Shown here: one piece after another, positions 7,471 through 17,970 of the stretch | Position numbering within the stretch: position 1 is the stretch's first letter | How the letters are laid out: each line of letters begins with the position of its first letter | NCBI GenBank assembly: GCA_010909165.1 | Contig: VJWM01000396.1 | Location: 1 to 20,446, forward strand | Length of the DNA stretch: 20,446 bases | Direction of reading: 5' to 3' | From: Anthoceros angustus | Taxonomy: Eukaryota; Streptophyta; Anthocerotopsida; Anthocerotales; Anthocerotaceae | Made by a program: the position numbers and the translations under genes | The notes under the pieces: model-generated | Seen by the model: only the letters and a program-made list of their open reading frames with translations | What the model was told of the DNA's origin: nothing | The model's database searches: none

Positions 7471-8493
7471 CTAGATAGGAATGTTGACAGAGCCATTAAG
7501 GCTCACATAGGTGAATTTTGCTAGAATAGAATTTTACCCAAGATGCTTGGATGTCGAACTTAAAGTCGGCAACAGGATACACTAAAATAAGGAGTAAGGC
7601 TGTGGAGGGCGCTGTGGGAGGTCAGATGTGAGGACCTCCTATAAAAGGAGGGAGCTTGTGAAGTAAAATTATCGTGTCTTGCGCCTCCCATCCTCCCGAG
7701 TCCTTCACTTTGTGAATTTCGTGCCGGCCGCAAGCCAACGCAGTTGTCCGTAGAGAGGAGAACGCGCGGCCGGAGTGCCGGGTGGAGGGCTTGCCTTTGC
7801 GCGCCCGCTAGCGCTCCCTTGTGAATGGTTGTCAGGTGAATTGTTTTGCTTTGAGTGTGTGGCGATGCTCAAGGAACTCCGCTTGAGGGTAGACTCAGGG
7901 AAGACTCGGAGGTTCTCGCCACCGTGCAAACCACATAGCAACCGCCCAAGGAAGAACTCACACTTCCTGACGACCGTGCGCAGCCGTAAGGGCGAGTTGG
8001 AATTAATGAGCCAATTGGTGTTAGAGTAGGAGATTGTGGAGGAAGGAAGGGTAGATGAGTAGAGAAGAAGAGGGCGTTGTTGATTGAGAGAGTTGTGAGG
8101 AGGATTAGAGTGTAGGAAAACTAAGGCCATGTGCAGCCTAAGGGACGAATCCCAACTGCAAGTAAGAGGGCGCCCCGTGGAGAAGAGTGTCTTAGGAGTA
8201 GGGACGGTTGCGGTGTGGGTCAGTCCTGGCGCCGTGATAGACACCTCATTAAGACGAACCCGCAATTGTGTGGTGTCGCTTGTAGGTTGAGGTTTGGTGA
8301 GTTTACGACGCGCGATAGCTGTGAGAGGGAGCGTGAGAGGGCCTTGCTTGTTTAGAAGGCTGAGGTAGTGTAGTGTAGTGACGGATTTCTCAAGATCTGC
8401 CCCCAAGTCTCATGGGACGAAACCCAACGCATTTAAACGACAGTGGGATAAGTGGCCGCCAGAGGGTGCATCTCGACGGATGCCTCTACAAAG
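7441..8493 (+). mobile_element. Putative 3' LTR or terminal non-coding region of the insertion
   Basis: The sequence TGTCACCC follows the integrase tail and purine tract by ten bases, as an LTR start would. A TATA box lies about 200 bp in, and the region runs to the R2 boundary. Against an LTR: no matching copy was found at the left end of the insertion, and the right end (CTCTACAAAG) is not a clear CA terminus. No gene is supported here despite long chance frames on both strands. Confidence 0.35.
7640..7646 (+). promoter_or_regulatory. TATA box inside an inverted repeat
   Basis: TATAAAA is embedded in CCTCCTATAAAAGGAGG (7635-7651), whose arms CCTCCT and AGGAGG are complementary. About 200 bp into a putative LTR, the position suits a retroelement promoter. 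Confidence 0.4.
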
Positions 8494-8769
8494 TTGCCAT
8501 AGGTCTGTGTATGGATTGATCCCTAGTTCATGAAGTTCTGAGTTCGAGAGTTGTGGATGTGGACTGGTTTGTGGTTCGTCTGAAAAATCTCGATATGCGG
8601 TGAGGGAAAAAGCGTGTTGAGGCGCATCCGCGTCGGCGCCCCGCCCCTAACTCACTCCTACAAGGGTAGCAAGAGCTCCATCCTCCTTCACTTCTCCCTA
8701 GCCTCCTCCCGTCGTATTCGAGCTCCCTCATCCTCCTCCACACCCCCTTGCTTTTGCTCTCGCAAGGGA

Positions 8770-9737
8770 ACGCCTCGATGGTCGTGAAATAACACCATAA
8801 TACTACTGTCCGGTATATCAATTTAAACACCTTGAAATTTTGGCTTTTTCTTTTTATGCTTTAGCTCGCTTTAGCACCCGCACAAAATCATCAATTATGG
8901 ATGGCTCGATCGACTAAGATTACGACCAATTGCAAGCTAGACTTGCAGGCCTAGTCATGCATATGACTAGGCCGCAATCTACTGCGACCCGCCACTGAAA
9001 TTGGCCGAGCCTCGAGCGTGATATGATCGTGGGGACACCGACGGAGGTAGTTTTGATCGGCGAGCCTTAGTGCATGCCAATCGAGCTCAAGCTTCGCAAA
9101 AGAAGACAAAGGATCATTTGAATTGTCTAGAGTCGCATCGAAATAGATAGTAGGGTTGCTTTGTTTTTTCCAATTTTAAATAAAAAATTATACCATATGC
9201 AAAATTATGATGGGAACAAAACTGCCCAAAATAGTCTTAAAGAATCTCATGAGAACAAAAAGAGATCCTTCTATACGTATCTAAGAAGTCTCAATTTGAG
9301 CTCTTTGAACTTAATCATGGGTTAAGCGAGGTTTCGCGCTTTACATGTCATGCTATACCATGTCTACGCTTGAATCCTAAGGCCCACCCATTTGAAAATA
9401 TGAGAGCCCGTCATCCGCACTTCTTCGGGTAATTGCTCATAGAAAATTTTCACTGTTACATATTTCAGCATCTTTGCGGCTCCTCCTTCTCGCCACAAAC
9501 CAATCATACCTGCTTTCAACTTGGAGATGCACAAGCAAGCGTCACGTTCTAAGTCGTGTTGTTTGACACCGGATAATACGTTCTTTCTTGATGACTCGCT
9601 TGATGGTTGCCACCGAGACCTTCACTCGAAAATGGCTAGTGGCCCATTCACTTAGCGCCTTGTGAGTGATTAGCTTGTTAGCCTCTCAGGCTAAAATGTC
9701 TTTTTGTTGCATTTGCAATGTCACTCTTCTAGCTCAT
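8770..9737 (-). pseudogene. CENP-B/pogo-Tigger-like transposase remnant (R2)
   Basis: Second copy of the frame seen at 250-1241. The ATG is at 9735-9737, but several bases just after it are missing relative to R1, which shifts the first codons. KALSEWATSHFRVKV and the SNGW..GFKRRHGI motif (9354-9407) are kept unchanged. The FKIGKNK stretch near 9165-9185 reads more like the family's L.IGK.K motif than in R1. The breaks differ from those in R1 and R3, mostly at CG-containing positions. A dead copy or one scrambled by consensus errors. Confidence 0.7.
8948..8973. repeat. Palindrome in R2
   Basis: Arms GGCCTAGTCAT and ATGACTAGGCC flank a 4-base centre GCAT. Same locus as 443-462 in R1, with longer arms. 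Confidence 0.9.
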
Positions 9738-10527
9738 GCTTGCAAGTCTATTCAAAAGATTTTATTTGTAAGTACTGATTCCATAAAGAAGAAAGAAAGA
9801 ATATCATAGAAAACTAATATGAATGAATTCAAATACATATGGAAGTACTCACATGTACCCAAACTGACGTAGTATACATGAAACAAAAAAGAAAATAGAA
9901 AAATTACACAAAATCTAATCTAAATAAATCATATATGGAAGTACTCACTCTTGGTGTGAAGTCATCATTCCAAATATATTTGCTGCACAGCAATGCATAC
10001 ATATATAGATCCAAAGTGACTCTTTTATCGATATCTACCCTCATATTTTGTATTTATCTCGATATTGTGAAAAATTATATGAAGAAGGCGTTAGTCGTAT
10101 TATATTGACATTTGATTTTTTCCCTGATATGATACCGAGTGTAAAAACTTCTTGTTACTTACTTGTTGTATGCCCATTCTTCTCCTATAGAACTCTTCCT
10201 CAATGTAAGAGATTCAAGCATTTGCTACTCTAGTGGATAGAAGGCTCTCGAAGGCCAATGGCCTCCTAGATTAGATGAATAGTCTCACCGGACTATACAA
10301 GATAGACTCTATTGTGCTTATGACATAGCCTAGATAGCTTATAGGTAGCTTTGCTAGTGTCTCATGGGTGTCATGTATAATCTCTTTTATAGTAGAATAT
10401 AAGAATACCCTAATTCTAGGTATATCTTGATATTCTAACACTTAAGACTTAAAGCGCTTGCAACAAGCATGGTAGGCCTAGCTAACTCTGCCGACATCGC
10501 CTTGGGTCTTGCCATTCACTCCGAGCT

Positions 10528-10959
10528 CAAGGGAAGTGGAACCTCACAATGCTTTATTTTCTCAACATGCCCTTTGGTCTTGTCAATCCACTCAGAGCCC
10601 GATAACGATCTCTTCCTCTCAACACCGTGCTAGGCTCCAAGCACCGTCCTTGACAACTCGCAGGCCACCTCGGATGAGATGCTACTCTTTTATTTACAAG
10701 AGTAGAAGCCGGAATGCTAGCCATCCATGCCGCTATATGGCAACAAGACTCCACACAAAACCATTTCTAGCTCTCCCATCCAAGCGCCAAGCCCCGCTTG
10801 TCAAACTTCCACCCCAAGCTCCAAGCGCTTCATCCCACAGACGAAACCCTATGTGCTCGTCACTTTGGTAGTACACACAATAGATATACCTTATTATTTT
10901 ATTTAATAAATCAATAACATCGAATCAGATTTTATATATTTCTATAAAATCCCTCCTTG
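10528..10959. repeat. Internal duplication of R2, left arm (D1)
   Basis: Counterpart of 2052-2480: begins CAAGGGAAGTGGAACCTCAC and ends at TATAAAATCCCTCC. It repeats the block order of 11435-11799. Confidence 0.85.
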
Positions 10960-11434
10960 TGGTCAGAATGTGGGTGGACTCGTCTCGCTTCTAAAAGCAA
11001 AATCCATGCTCATGCTACCGCAGCTTGCACACAACAAAATGTACTTGCGCACTTTGTCACAAACTCCTCCACGTCAAGCATCGCGTAGAGTTGTTCTTAC
11101 ATGTTGCCCTTTCTTCTCCTACAAAACTTTTCCTAAGGACTCAAAGTACCATGCCCGGATGTGGTAGGCCTAACTACATGCATATTGGTGAGGAGCCAAT
11201 GTGGACATGGCGAGCGGCACTTGCTTGGAGATAGTCTAAATTCGGGAGAGGATTCTTTGGTGAGAGGGAGGAGCCTACATGAGGAAGGCCCAGAGCTAAG
11301 GACGTCCCACCTCTCATGGACCCTTCTTGCAATTTGACACGATGCTCCTTGTCGAGGCACTTGCCGAGACAATAGCATGATCAAGGCAACAGTGGAAGCG
11401 ACGTGGCCTTGGCTCTTGCCGACTCACCTAAGCG
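10960..11434. other. Unassigned single-copy part of R2
   Basis: Counterpart of 2481-2951, between the two duplication arms. Open frames here differ from those in R1, which argues against a conserved protein. Nothing else was recognised. Confidence 0.5.
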
Positions 11435-11799
11435 CAAGGGAAGTGGAACCTCACAATGGTATCTTCCTCTCAATACATACTAGGCTCCAAACTCCAAGCC
11501 CACGTCCTGACGACGACAGCCACCTCACACCATATGCTGTTACTTACAACAGAGTACAAGCTGGAATCTTAGCCATCATGCCCTCCGCTACGACATCAAG
11601 ACTCCACAAAACCGTTGCTAGCTCTCTCCCATCCAAGCGCCAGCTCATCCAAAGCCAAGCACTTCATCCCGCTGGACGAGACCCTAACTTCAGTTTTTGG
11701 CGGTTTATTTTATGGTGATACATAAAAGAGATACCTTATTTTTATTAAGTAAATCAATAATATTCGAGATTTTATATGTTTGTATAAAATCCCTCCTTT
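11435..11799. repeat. Internal duplication of R2, right arm (D2)
   Basis: Counterpart of 2952-3302, with the same start and AT-rich tail. The remaining 120 bp to the unit end hold GTGTGGAC-type short repeats that resemble the unit's own beginning. Confidence 0.85.
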
Positions 11800-12184
11800 A
11801 AGTGTCCGTAGGTGTGGGTATGGACCGGTGTCTTTGGTCGTGAGGTACATACGGTTGTCGAGGAATGTGGGTGTGGACTTATCTCTACTTCATAAAGATT
11901 ATACGGTTGCCATAGTGTGTGTATGGATTGATCCCTAGTTCATGAAGTTCAGAGTTGCTGAGAGTTGTGGATGTGGGTTTGTGGTTCGTCAAAAATCTCG
12001 ATATGCCGGTGAGGAAAGCGTGTTGAGGCGCATCCGTTCGGCGGCGCCCCGCCTAACTCACTCCTACAAGGGTAGCAAGAGCTCCATCCTCCTTCACTTC
12101 TCCCTAGCCTCCCCTCATAGACCGAGCTCCCTCATCCCTCCCCTCCACACCCCCCTTGCTTTCTTTGCTCTCGCTCAAGGGAAC

Positions 12185-13153
12185 GTCTCGATGGTCCGTG
12201 AAATAACACCATACTATATCCCGGTATATCAATTTAAACACCTTGAAATTTTGGCTTTTTCTTTTTATGCTTTAGCTCGCTTAGCACCCGTCGGGCACAA
12301 AATCATCAATTATGGTGGCTCGATCGACTAAGATTACGACAGACCAATTGCAAGCTAGACTTGGGCCTAGTCATGCATGACTAGGCCGCAACCTGACCGG
12401 AAATTGGCCGAGGCGTGATATGATCGTGGGGACACCGACGGAGGTAGTTTTTGATGGCAGCCTTAGCTTGGTGCAATCGAGCTCAAGCCCAAAAAGAAGA
12501 CAAAGGATCATTTGAATTGTCTAGAGCGGCATCGAAATAGGTGTGACATAGTAGGGTTGCTTTGTTTTTTCCAATTTTAATAAAAAATTATACCATATGC
12601 AAAATTATGATGGGAACAAACTGCCCAAAATAGTCTTAAAGAATCTCATGAGAACAAAAAAGAGATCGCTTCTATACATCTAAGAAGTCTCAATTTGAGC
12701 TCTTTGAACTTAAGCTAAGTTAAGCGAGGTTTTCAAGGCTTACATGTCATGCTATACCATGTCTACGCTTGAATCCTAAGGCCCACCCATTTGAAAATAT
12801 GAGAGCCCGTCTGTTCCGCACTTCTTGGGTAATTGCTCATAGAAAATTTTACTGCTTACATATTTCAGCATCTTTTGCGGCTCCTCCCTTCTACGCCACA
12901 AACCAATCATACAACTGCTTTCTCAACCGTGAGATGCACAAGGTCGCAAGCGTACGTTCTAAGTCGTGTTGTTTGACACTGGATAACACGCTTTCTTGAT
13001 GACTCGCTTGATGGTTGCCATTTGACCTTCACTCGAAAATGGCTAGTGGCCCATTCACTTAGCGCCTTGTGAGTGATTAGCTTGTTAGCCTCTCTGGGCT
13101 AAAATGTCTTTTTGTTGCATTTGCAATGTCACTCTTCTCTTGGTAGCTCTCAT
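12185..13153 (-). pseudogene. CENP-B/pogo-Tigger-like transposase remnant (R3)
   Basis: Third copy of the frame. It starts at an ATG at 13151-13153 with the same MRATKRRVTLQMQQKDIL beginning as R1. The first helix-turn-helix is intact up to VKV, where a few bases are lost. The CENP-B-type motif SNGW..GFKRRHGI lies at 12753-12806. In this copy the linker between the two DNA-binding domains reads further in frame (SSVKQHDLERTLATL) than in R1. Later parts are frameshifted. Preservation of the same motifs in three otherwise noisy copies supports a real ancestral gene. Confidence 0.72.
12364..12387. repeat. Palindrome in R3
   Basis: A perfect 24-bp palindrome with half-site GGCCTAGTCATG. Same locus as 443-462 and 8948-8973. 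Confidence 0.9.
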
Positions 13154-14148
13154 GCTTGCAAGTCTATTCAAAAGATTTTATTTGTAAGTACTCGATTCCA
13201 TAAAGAAGAAGAAAAGAAGAATATCATAGAAAAACTAATATGAATGAATTCAAATACATATGGAAGTACTCACATGTACCCAAACTCACGTAGTATACAT
13301 GAAACAAAAAAGAAAAATAGAAAAATTACACAAAATCTAATCTAAATAAATCATATATGGAAGTACTCACTCTTGGTGTGAAGTCATCATTCCCAAATAT
13401 ATTTGCTGCAGCAATGCATACATATATAGATCCAAAGTGACTCTTTTTATCGATATCTACCCTCATATTTTGTATTTATCTCGATATATGTGAAAAATTA
13501 TATGAAGAAGACGTTAGTATTATATTGACATTTGATTTTTCCACGATATGATATTGCCGAGTGTAAAAACTTCTTGTTACTTACTTGTTGTATGCCCATT
13601 CTTCTCCTATAGAACTCTTCCTCAATGTAAGAGATTCAAGCATTTGCTACTCTAGTGGATAGAAGGCTCTCGTGCAAGGCCAATGGCCTCCTAGATTAGA
13701 TGAATAGTCTCACTACCGGACTATACAAGATAGACTCTATTGTGCTTATGACATAGGCACTAGATAGCTTATAGGTAGCTTTGCTAGTGTCTGAGGTGTC
13801 ATGTATAATCTCTTTATAGTAGAATATAAGAATACCCTAATTCTAGGTATATCTTGATATTCTAACACTTAAGACTTAAAGCGTGTTGCAACAAGCTATG
13901 GTATAGGCTAACTTCTGAGCTCGGACATCGCCTTGGGTCTTGCCATTCACTCCCGAGCTCAAGGGAAGTGGAACCTCACAATGCTTTATTTTTCTCAACA
14001 TGCCCTTTGGTCTTGTCAATCCACTCGTGAGCCCGAGTGATCTCTTCCTCTCAACACCGTGCTAGGCTCCAAGCAGCCCCGTCCTTGACAACTCGCAGCC
14101 ACCTCGGATGAGATGCTACTCTTTATTTACATGAGTAGAAGCCGAATG

Positions 14149-14312
14149 TGTAAAAGCTGGAGAGCAATTTGCTCAACTAAACTTTGCAATGAAAGCAAAT
14201 GAATTGTGTACAAAATCGTTGATGTGTCTACCTATATCAAACCCTAATGACCACCGCTTATGACCAAAAACCCTAATGTCACTTAGACTAGGCGTTGGCT
14301 TTACTTCCAACA
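14149..14312 (-). repeat. Copia LTR, copy A
   Basis: On the minus strand it starts TGTTGGAAGTAAAG and ends CTTTTACA, giving TG..CA termini and a length near 165 bp. The R-side edge is ambiguous by two bases (TGTG). A purine tract abuts its start. Two AAACCCTAA motifs lie at 14239-14247 and 14268-14276. Copy B has the same layout. Confidence 0.8.
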
Positions 14313-14323
14313 CTCCCTCTCAA
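14313..14323 (-). other. Polypurine tract of copia, copy A
   Basis: The plus strand reads CTCCCTCTCAA, so the minus strand reads TTGAGAGGGAG immediately before the LTR start TGTTGG. This is the standard plus-strand primer position of an LTR retrotransposon. Confidence 0.75.
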
Positions 14324-14955
14324 GCAACACTAGGTCTAAGGTAGGTAAATTTTCATATAGAGTTTCCGCACCATTGTCTAGGATCCCTCAACTTTTATGT
14401 TCGCAAGCATAAAACAACTTTCTATCTTCTTTTGGCTTTGCGGCCGCCATCGCTATCAACTTCCTTGCCGCCATCATAATCAATCACGCCCACCACTTGG
14501 AAGAGATACCAGCGCCACGGAAGATCCTGCTTGAGCTACCAAAATTTGAGAGGCGAAGGCAGCCAAAGCGTAGAAGAGTCCGATGCCATGGGTGAGGTGC
14601 GGATCACGGAGGAGAGCCTGACAAGCGCCCACCTCACAGGCCTCCCGACAGCCCACTGGGTGGCACAAACAGGATCAAGGAGCTGAGGATATGCGGCTGG
14701 AAGGAGGCCATCTCCTAATGACGATTGGCGGATGTGAACCTCAGTGATCTTGCCCAAGGAGATTAGATACTAAGGTAGCTTCATCCTTCTCGCACTGTTT
14801 ACTCCCTCTGCTCCTAACTGCCTACCTAGCAGTGTGTGGGCTTGTGCGATCATCCTCTCGAAGGAACCATAGACACAACTCAACACCTAGGAACCTTCGG
14901 GTTCCGCCCACCTCACCATAAGCCACTAGCACCAAGTATCTTGAGTAGTCATCCG
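14324..14955 (-). other. Copia 3' non-coding region, copy A
   Basis: No gene is recognised between the polypurine tract and the RNase H remnant. The block recurs at 15910-16740 and partly at 18173-18740. It includes the landmarks GAGATTAGATACTAAGG and GAACCATAGACACAACTCAAC. Confidence 0.6.
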
Positions 14956-15210
14956 AGCCTAAAGACATGCTTGTAGTGTTTATGCTTCACATTTGTTAAT
15001 ACATAAAGGATACTGCTATGTTTTATTACGCTCCAAATCTCTAATATAATGATCGATCTCGATGTGCTTAGTGTGCGTGAACAGGATTCGCAACAGGCTG
15101 GACATATTGTCACACAAGATTGGGGTAGGTGCATGGATTTTAGTCCGATCATGTAAGCTTCTCTCCCATTCCTCCTTTGACTTGTCTGGAGTGACTTGTA
15201 TTCCTTACAT
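14956..15210 (-). pseudogene. Copia RNase H remnant, copy A
   Basis: The minus strand aligns with the RNase H ends in copies B and C. The blocks are PILCDN-like sequence from TTGTGTGACAATATG (around 15100) and the HTKHIEID-like part (around 15050-15070). The reading frame is broken many times. It is cut at 15210 by the junction to R4. Confidence 0.65.
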
Positions 15211-15730
15211 GAGATTCAAGCATTTGCTACTCTAGTGGATAGAAGGCTCTCAGTGAAGGCCAATGGCCTCCTAGATTAGATGAATAGTCTCACTACCGGA
15301 CTATACAAGATGTAGACTCTATTGTGCTTATGACAGACGCAGCTAGATAGCTTATAGGTAGCTTTGCTAGTGTCTCATGGGTGTCATGTATAATCTTTAT
15401 AGTAGAATAAGAATACCCTAATTCTAGGTATATCCTAATTCTAACACTTAAGACTTGTGCTGTTTGCAACAAGCACGGCTGCGGTAGGCCTAGCTAACTA
15501 AGAGCTCGACATCGCCTTTGGTCTTGCCATTTCACCCCGAGCTCAAGGGAAGTGGAACCACAATGCTTTATTTTTCCTCAACATGCCCTTTGGTCTTGTC
15601 AATCCACCAGAGCCTGATAGATCTCTTCCTCTCAACACCGTGTTAGGCTCCAAGCTCACCACCCATCATTCACAACTCGCAGCCACCTGTATGAGATGCT
15701 ACTCTTTATTTACAACGAGTAGCTTGAATG
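15211..15730. repeat. R fragment R4 (duplicate of the R3 right end)
   Basis: It matches R1 from about 1723 to 2241 and R3 from 13631 to 14148, beginning GAGATTCAAGCATTTGC and ending GAATG at the LTR. Because it ends at exactly the same LTR junction as R3, it is a duplicate of the R3/copia junction and not a separate target. Confidence 0.9.
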
Positions 15731-15898
15731 TGTAAAAGGCCAGATAATTTGGCTCAATCCAACTTTGCATGAAAAGCAAAATGAATTGTGTACAAAATCG
15801 TTGATCTTACCTATATATTTAAAACCCTAATGTGGACGCTCACTCGCTTATGACCAAACCCTAATGTCATAGACTAGACGTTGGCTTTACTTCCAACA
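15731..15898 (-). repeat. Copia LTR, copy B
   Basis: Same ends as copy A. Two AAACCCTAA motifs at 15822-15830 and 15856-15864, and TATATA near 15812-15818, which on the minus strand may be the LTR TATA box. Differences from copy A are mostly small indels. Confidence 0.8.
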
Positions 15899-15909
15899 CT
15901 CCTCTCAAG

Positions 15910-16740
15910 CAACACTAGGTCTAAGGTAGGTATAGCAAGACACATAGAGTTTCCACCATTGTCATGAAGCGGATCCTCGTCGACGGTGAAGGCGCTTAAA
16001 CCCCTTTGACAAACAACTTTCTATCTACGCTGGGCTCACTACCACCATCGACCAACTTCCTTGCCGCCATCATAATCACCGCCACGCCTGCCACCACTTG
16101 GAAGAGATGCACGCAAAGATCCTTGAGCTACCAAGGGTTGAGAGGCGCGGTATACAGCCCAGTTGTAGAAGAAGTCCGGTACATCGCCATGGTGAGGTGC
16201 GGATCACTGGAGGAGCCTGCACGACTGTGAATGCTTCCTCAACAAACTGGCCTCTCTGTGGCCAGTTCCAACGCAGGACTGAACTCCCCAGCAGACTGAC
16301 TTCCGCTCGAAGGCGCCCACCTACTCGCCTCACTCACTGGCTGGCAGGATCAAGGAGCTCGGAGGATATAATTGTACCGGTGAGGCCATCTCAATGACGA
16401 CAAGGATGTGGCTGTCTGTAGAGGTGATCAGCAAGGAGATTAGATACTAAGGTAAGCTTCATCCTTCTTGCAGCCAAGCAGATTTACTCCCTCCTCGTCT
16501 CCCTAGTACACTAGCCTCGGTGACCTAATGCTAAAGTGGCAGTGCTGGTCCCTGTTGGGAACCATAGACACAACTCAACAACACCTAGGAACCTTGGTTC
16601 CCGCCCCACCTCCTCCATAAACTAGCCGACCAAGTATCTTGAGTAGTCATCCAGCCTAAACGACATGTGCTTGTAGTGTTTATGCTTCACCACTTTGTTA
16701 ACACATCAACGTTGTCGCTGTGCATATGTAGCTAACCTAA
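15910..16740 (-). other. Copia 3' non-coding region, copy B
   Basis: No gene is seen. It contains an 8-bp hairpin (AACTGGCC at 16245-16252 pairing with GGCCAGTT at 16260-16267) beside a degraded version of the tRNA-like segment seen better in copy C. Open frames on both strands here are not shared with copies A or C. Confidence 0.55.
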
Positions 16741-16744
16741 TTAC

Positions 16745-17180
16745 GCCCACCACATCTCTAATATAATGATGCCGGATCTCGATGTATTAGTGCGTGAAAC
16801 CTCGGATTCGCAAATATACAAGGGCCATATATTGTCACACAAGATTGGGGTAGGTGCTGGTCCGTCCATCATGTAAGAAGCTTTCTCCCATTCTCGCCTC
16901 CTTTGAAGCATCTGGAGTGACTTGTACCGCTTCGGATGATGTGGCATGGAAGTCTGCTTTTATACATGACCAATTCAGGCAAGAGGCAAGCAAGAAACAA
17001 TATGTAGATAAACTTCGAATCACCGTCATCCCGGCATTTGCACCCAAGAAGTGTAAGTTTCCCTTGCCCACTCCTTTTGTAAATAGACCATATGTGTGAG
17101 TACCCTTAAGGTACCTAAAGATGCGTTAATAACACCCTTGGGCCAGTTTCTCTGTGAATTGAGAGTGCTCACCTCAATAA
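16745..17180 (-). pseudogene. Copia RNase H remnant, copy B
   Basis: The minus strand shows STYCFLLAS (family pattern S.SGYCFLL), then ASKEA, APTPILCDN and damaged HTKHIEID blocks. PTPILCDN is the part of copia RNase H that carries a conserved Asp. The order matches copy C. Many frameshifts; not functional as read. Confidence 0.8.
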
Positions 17181-17329
17181 TCAGGTCGCCCGGTCCAGCC
17201 ACGAAATCGTTGCTACGTGATGCTGTAAGGCACATCCTTCATGTCCTCGATCTCAGATCGAGGGGACATTAAAATCAAGTTTTGCTCGAGTATAGGGGGT
17301 TATAGCAGCTGGCCTCATCCAACTTAAAT

Positions 17330-17970
17330 TTCGCAGGATATCATTGATGTTAGCATGCACATCGATCCTTCATCTCTTTAGGATTTGAACCCAAGGCAGT
17401 GTGATTTGAGCTCACCGCTGTCCTTCATCTCGAATTTTGTGCTAACATCACTTGACTTCCGCTAACAAGAGTCATTTGTGGCGAGGATTACGCCCACGAG
17501 TAAGGCGACAACGAAGTCACGCCTACCTATACACATTCGAGTCTCAGCTTCGGATGAAGGAGATACTCAAGGTAAACATGCATGGTAATATACCATACCC
17601 GCCACCGCTTCAATCCATATATACATTTGAGCAACTTGAGGACTTGGGTTGGGTCTGGGTCTTCATAACCTCTCACGCATCATGTATGTGTCTTCATCTA
17701 GGTCACCACAAGAAGGCGGTACACACATCCATCTCATGTAAGTCCAGATCTAACTCATAAGAGCAAGTAAGATGAATGGACTGGCTCGAACAACTGGGAG
17801 AAAGTCTCGTAGTCCAAATACCGAGTAAAGCCTCTAGCTACGAGCCCCGCTTTATATCGAGTAATAGCTCCGTGTGCATCGAGTTTAATTTAAAAACCCA
17901 CTTGCGGAGATGGCCTTTGCACAGGAGGCAAATCGACAAGTTTCCGTGTCTTGTTTTTGAGCAAAGACCG
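17330..17970 (-). pseudogene. Copia reverse transcriptase remnant, copy B
   Basis: A degraded duplicate of the reverse transcriptase at 19335-19999; the nucleotide sequence is colinear over the whole stretch. The expected YVDD active-site region (17484-17505) is damaged, with bases missing between the Tyr codon and the VIL codons. No long frame survives. Confidence 0.8.

Larger units (their letters stand above)
3408..8493 (+). mobile_element. 5.1-kb insertion at the R1/R2 boundary, decayed gypsy-like element
   Basis: This block separates R1 from R2, whereas R2 and R3 are joined directly. It is strongly purine-rich on the plus strand from about 4100 to 7300, for example an unbroken 47-base purine run at 4264-4310. 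Plus-strand frames encode charged, coiled-coil-like protein, and a degenerate Ty3/gypsy integrase C-terminus lies near its right end. No reverse transcriptase, RNase H or protease was found, so if it is a retroelement it is deleted or non-autonomous. No 5' copy of the presumed 3' LTR was found. Confidence 0.55.
8512..11923. repeat. R unit copy 2 (complete)
   Basis: This is a full 3412-bp unit between the TGGATTGATCCCTAG starts at 8512 and 11924. It is colinear with R1 throughout, including the transposase remnant, palindrome, AT-rich middle and internal duplication. The 18 bases before it (TTGCCATAGGTCTGTGTA) resemble the end of R2 itself (TTGCCATAGTGTGTGTA), so the unit boundary is duplicated across the 5.1-kb insertion. 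Confidence 0.92.
11924..14148. repeat. R unit copy 3 (truncated by the copia element)
   Basis: It begins directly at the end of R2 and matches R1 from base 1 to about 2241. It stops at GCCGAATG, where R1 and R2 continue with CTAGCCATCC but R3 enters a copia LTR. The left arm of the internal duplication is present only in part (13960-14148). Confidence 0.92.
14149..15210 (-). mobile_element. Ty1/copia fragment A (3' end)
   Basis: This is the 3' part of a minus-strand copia element inserted in R3. In plus-strand order it shows LTR, polypurine tract, non-coding 3' region and a piece of RNase H. It ends abruptly at 15210, inside RNase H, where R sequence (R4) resumes. Compared with fragment B it lacks roughly 90 bp around 14617, the part holding the tRNA-like hairpins. 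Confidence 0.85.

Noticed and set aside
7705-8406. Longest open frame in the window (233 codons, minus strand)
   Set aside because: Ser/Thr/Leu/Pro-rich, with no recognisable domain. It lies in a putative LTR and overlaps competing plus-strand frames. Likely open by chance of composition.
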